NCBI RefSeq assembly: GCF_010672525.1
Contig: NZ_JAAHGH010000018.1
Location: 42,706 to 106,705, forward strand
Direction of reading: 5' to 3'
DNA length: 64,000 bases
Origin: Okeania sp. SIO2B3
GTDB lineage: Bacteria; Cyanobacteriota; Cyanobacteriia; Cyanobacteriales; Microcoleaceae
Shown here: piece after piece, positions 63,907 to 64,000 of the stretch
Layout of the letters: every line of letters begins with the position of its first letter
Position numbering within the stretch: the stretch's first letter is position 1
Position numbers and translations under genes: made by a program
The notes under the pieces: generated by a model
What the model was told of the DNA's origin: nothing
What the model saw: the letters and a program-made list of their open reading frames with translations, nothing else
Database searches by the model: none

Positions 63907-64000
63907 AGAGACTGGCTAAGTAGCACCCTCTTTCAGCGGATGCACAGAGCAGGTATTTGACATTTCCAAAAGATGAGGATCTTAAATATGCCACAGATTT

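Overview
64 kb of cyanobacterial chromosome. The GCGATCGC (HIP1) octamer is frequent, and chlH, ho1 and an intron-split tRNA-fMet are present; the repeat load suggests a large-genome filamentous lineage (inference). Recognisable housekeeping genes: sat, truB, ligA, ho1, chlH, rsfS, a yqeK-like HD gene and secA. Between them lies accessory DNA dense in short repeats. The best candidate for an under-described system is at 21.1-23.9 kb: a Trypco2-like protein, a CHAT protease with an inserted four-Cys zinc ribbon and a C-terminal effector-associated-type domain (EAD), and a second protein joining the same EAD to a winged-helix-like segment. Related repeats in the same orientation flank it. Other notable items: (1) a Tat-signal pseudo-orthocaspase with the catalytic His/Cys replaced by Tyr/Ser; (2) a group I intron in tRNA-fMet; (3) a duplicated chlH promoter plus first ~50 codons, 8 kb from the intact gene and bracketing a kinase/solute-binding-protein cluster; (4) an uncharacterised P-loop ATPase with a possible C-terminal nuclease; (5) a HicB 'graveyard' beside an apparently intact HicBA pair; (6) a TnpB lacking zinc-finger cysteines, plus possible orphan omega-RNA-like loci; (7) a MoxR-vWA operon with a shuffled partial vWA duplication split by a HicAB pair; (8) 117-bp tandem repeats upstream of ligA; (9) TIR-bounded non-autonomous elements, one family matching a decayed IS701-like element. 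All calls come from reading the sequence and the supplied ORF translations; no database search was run.
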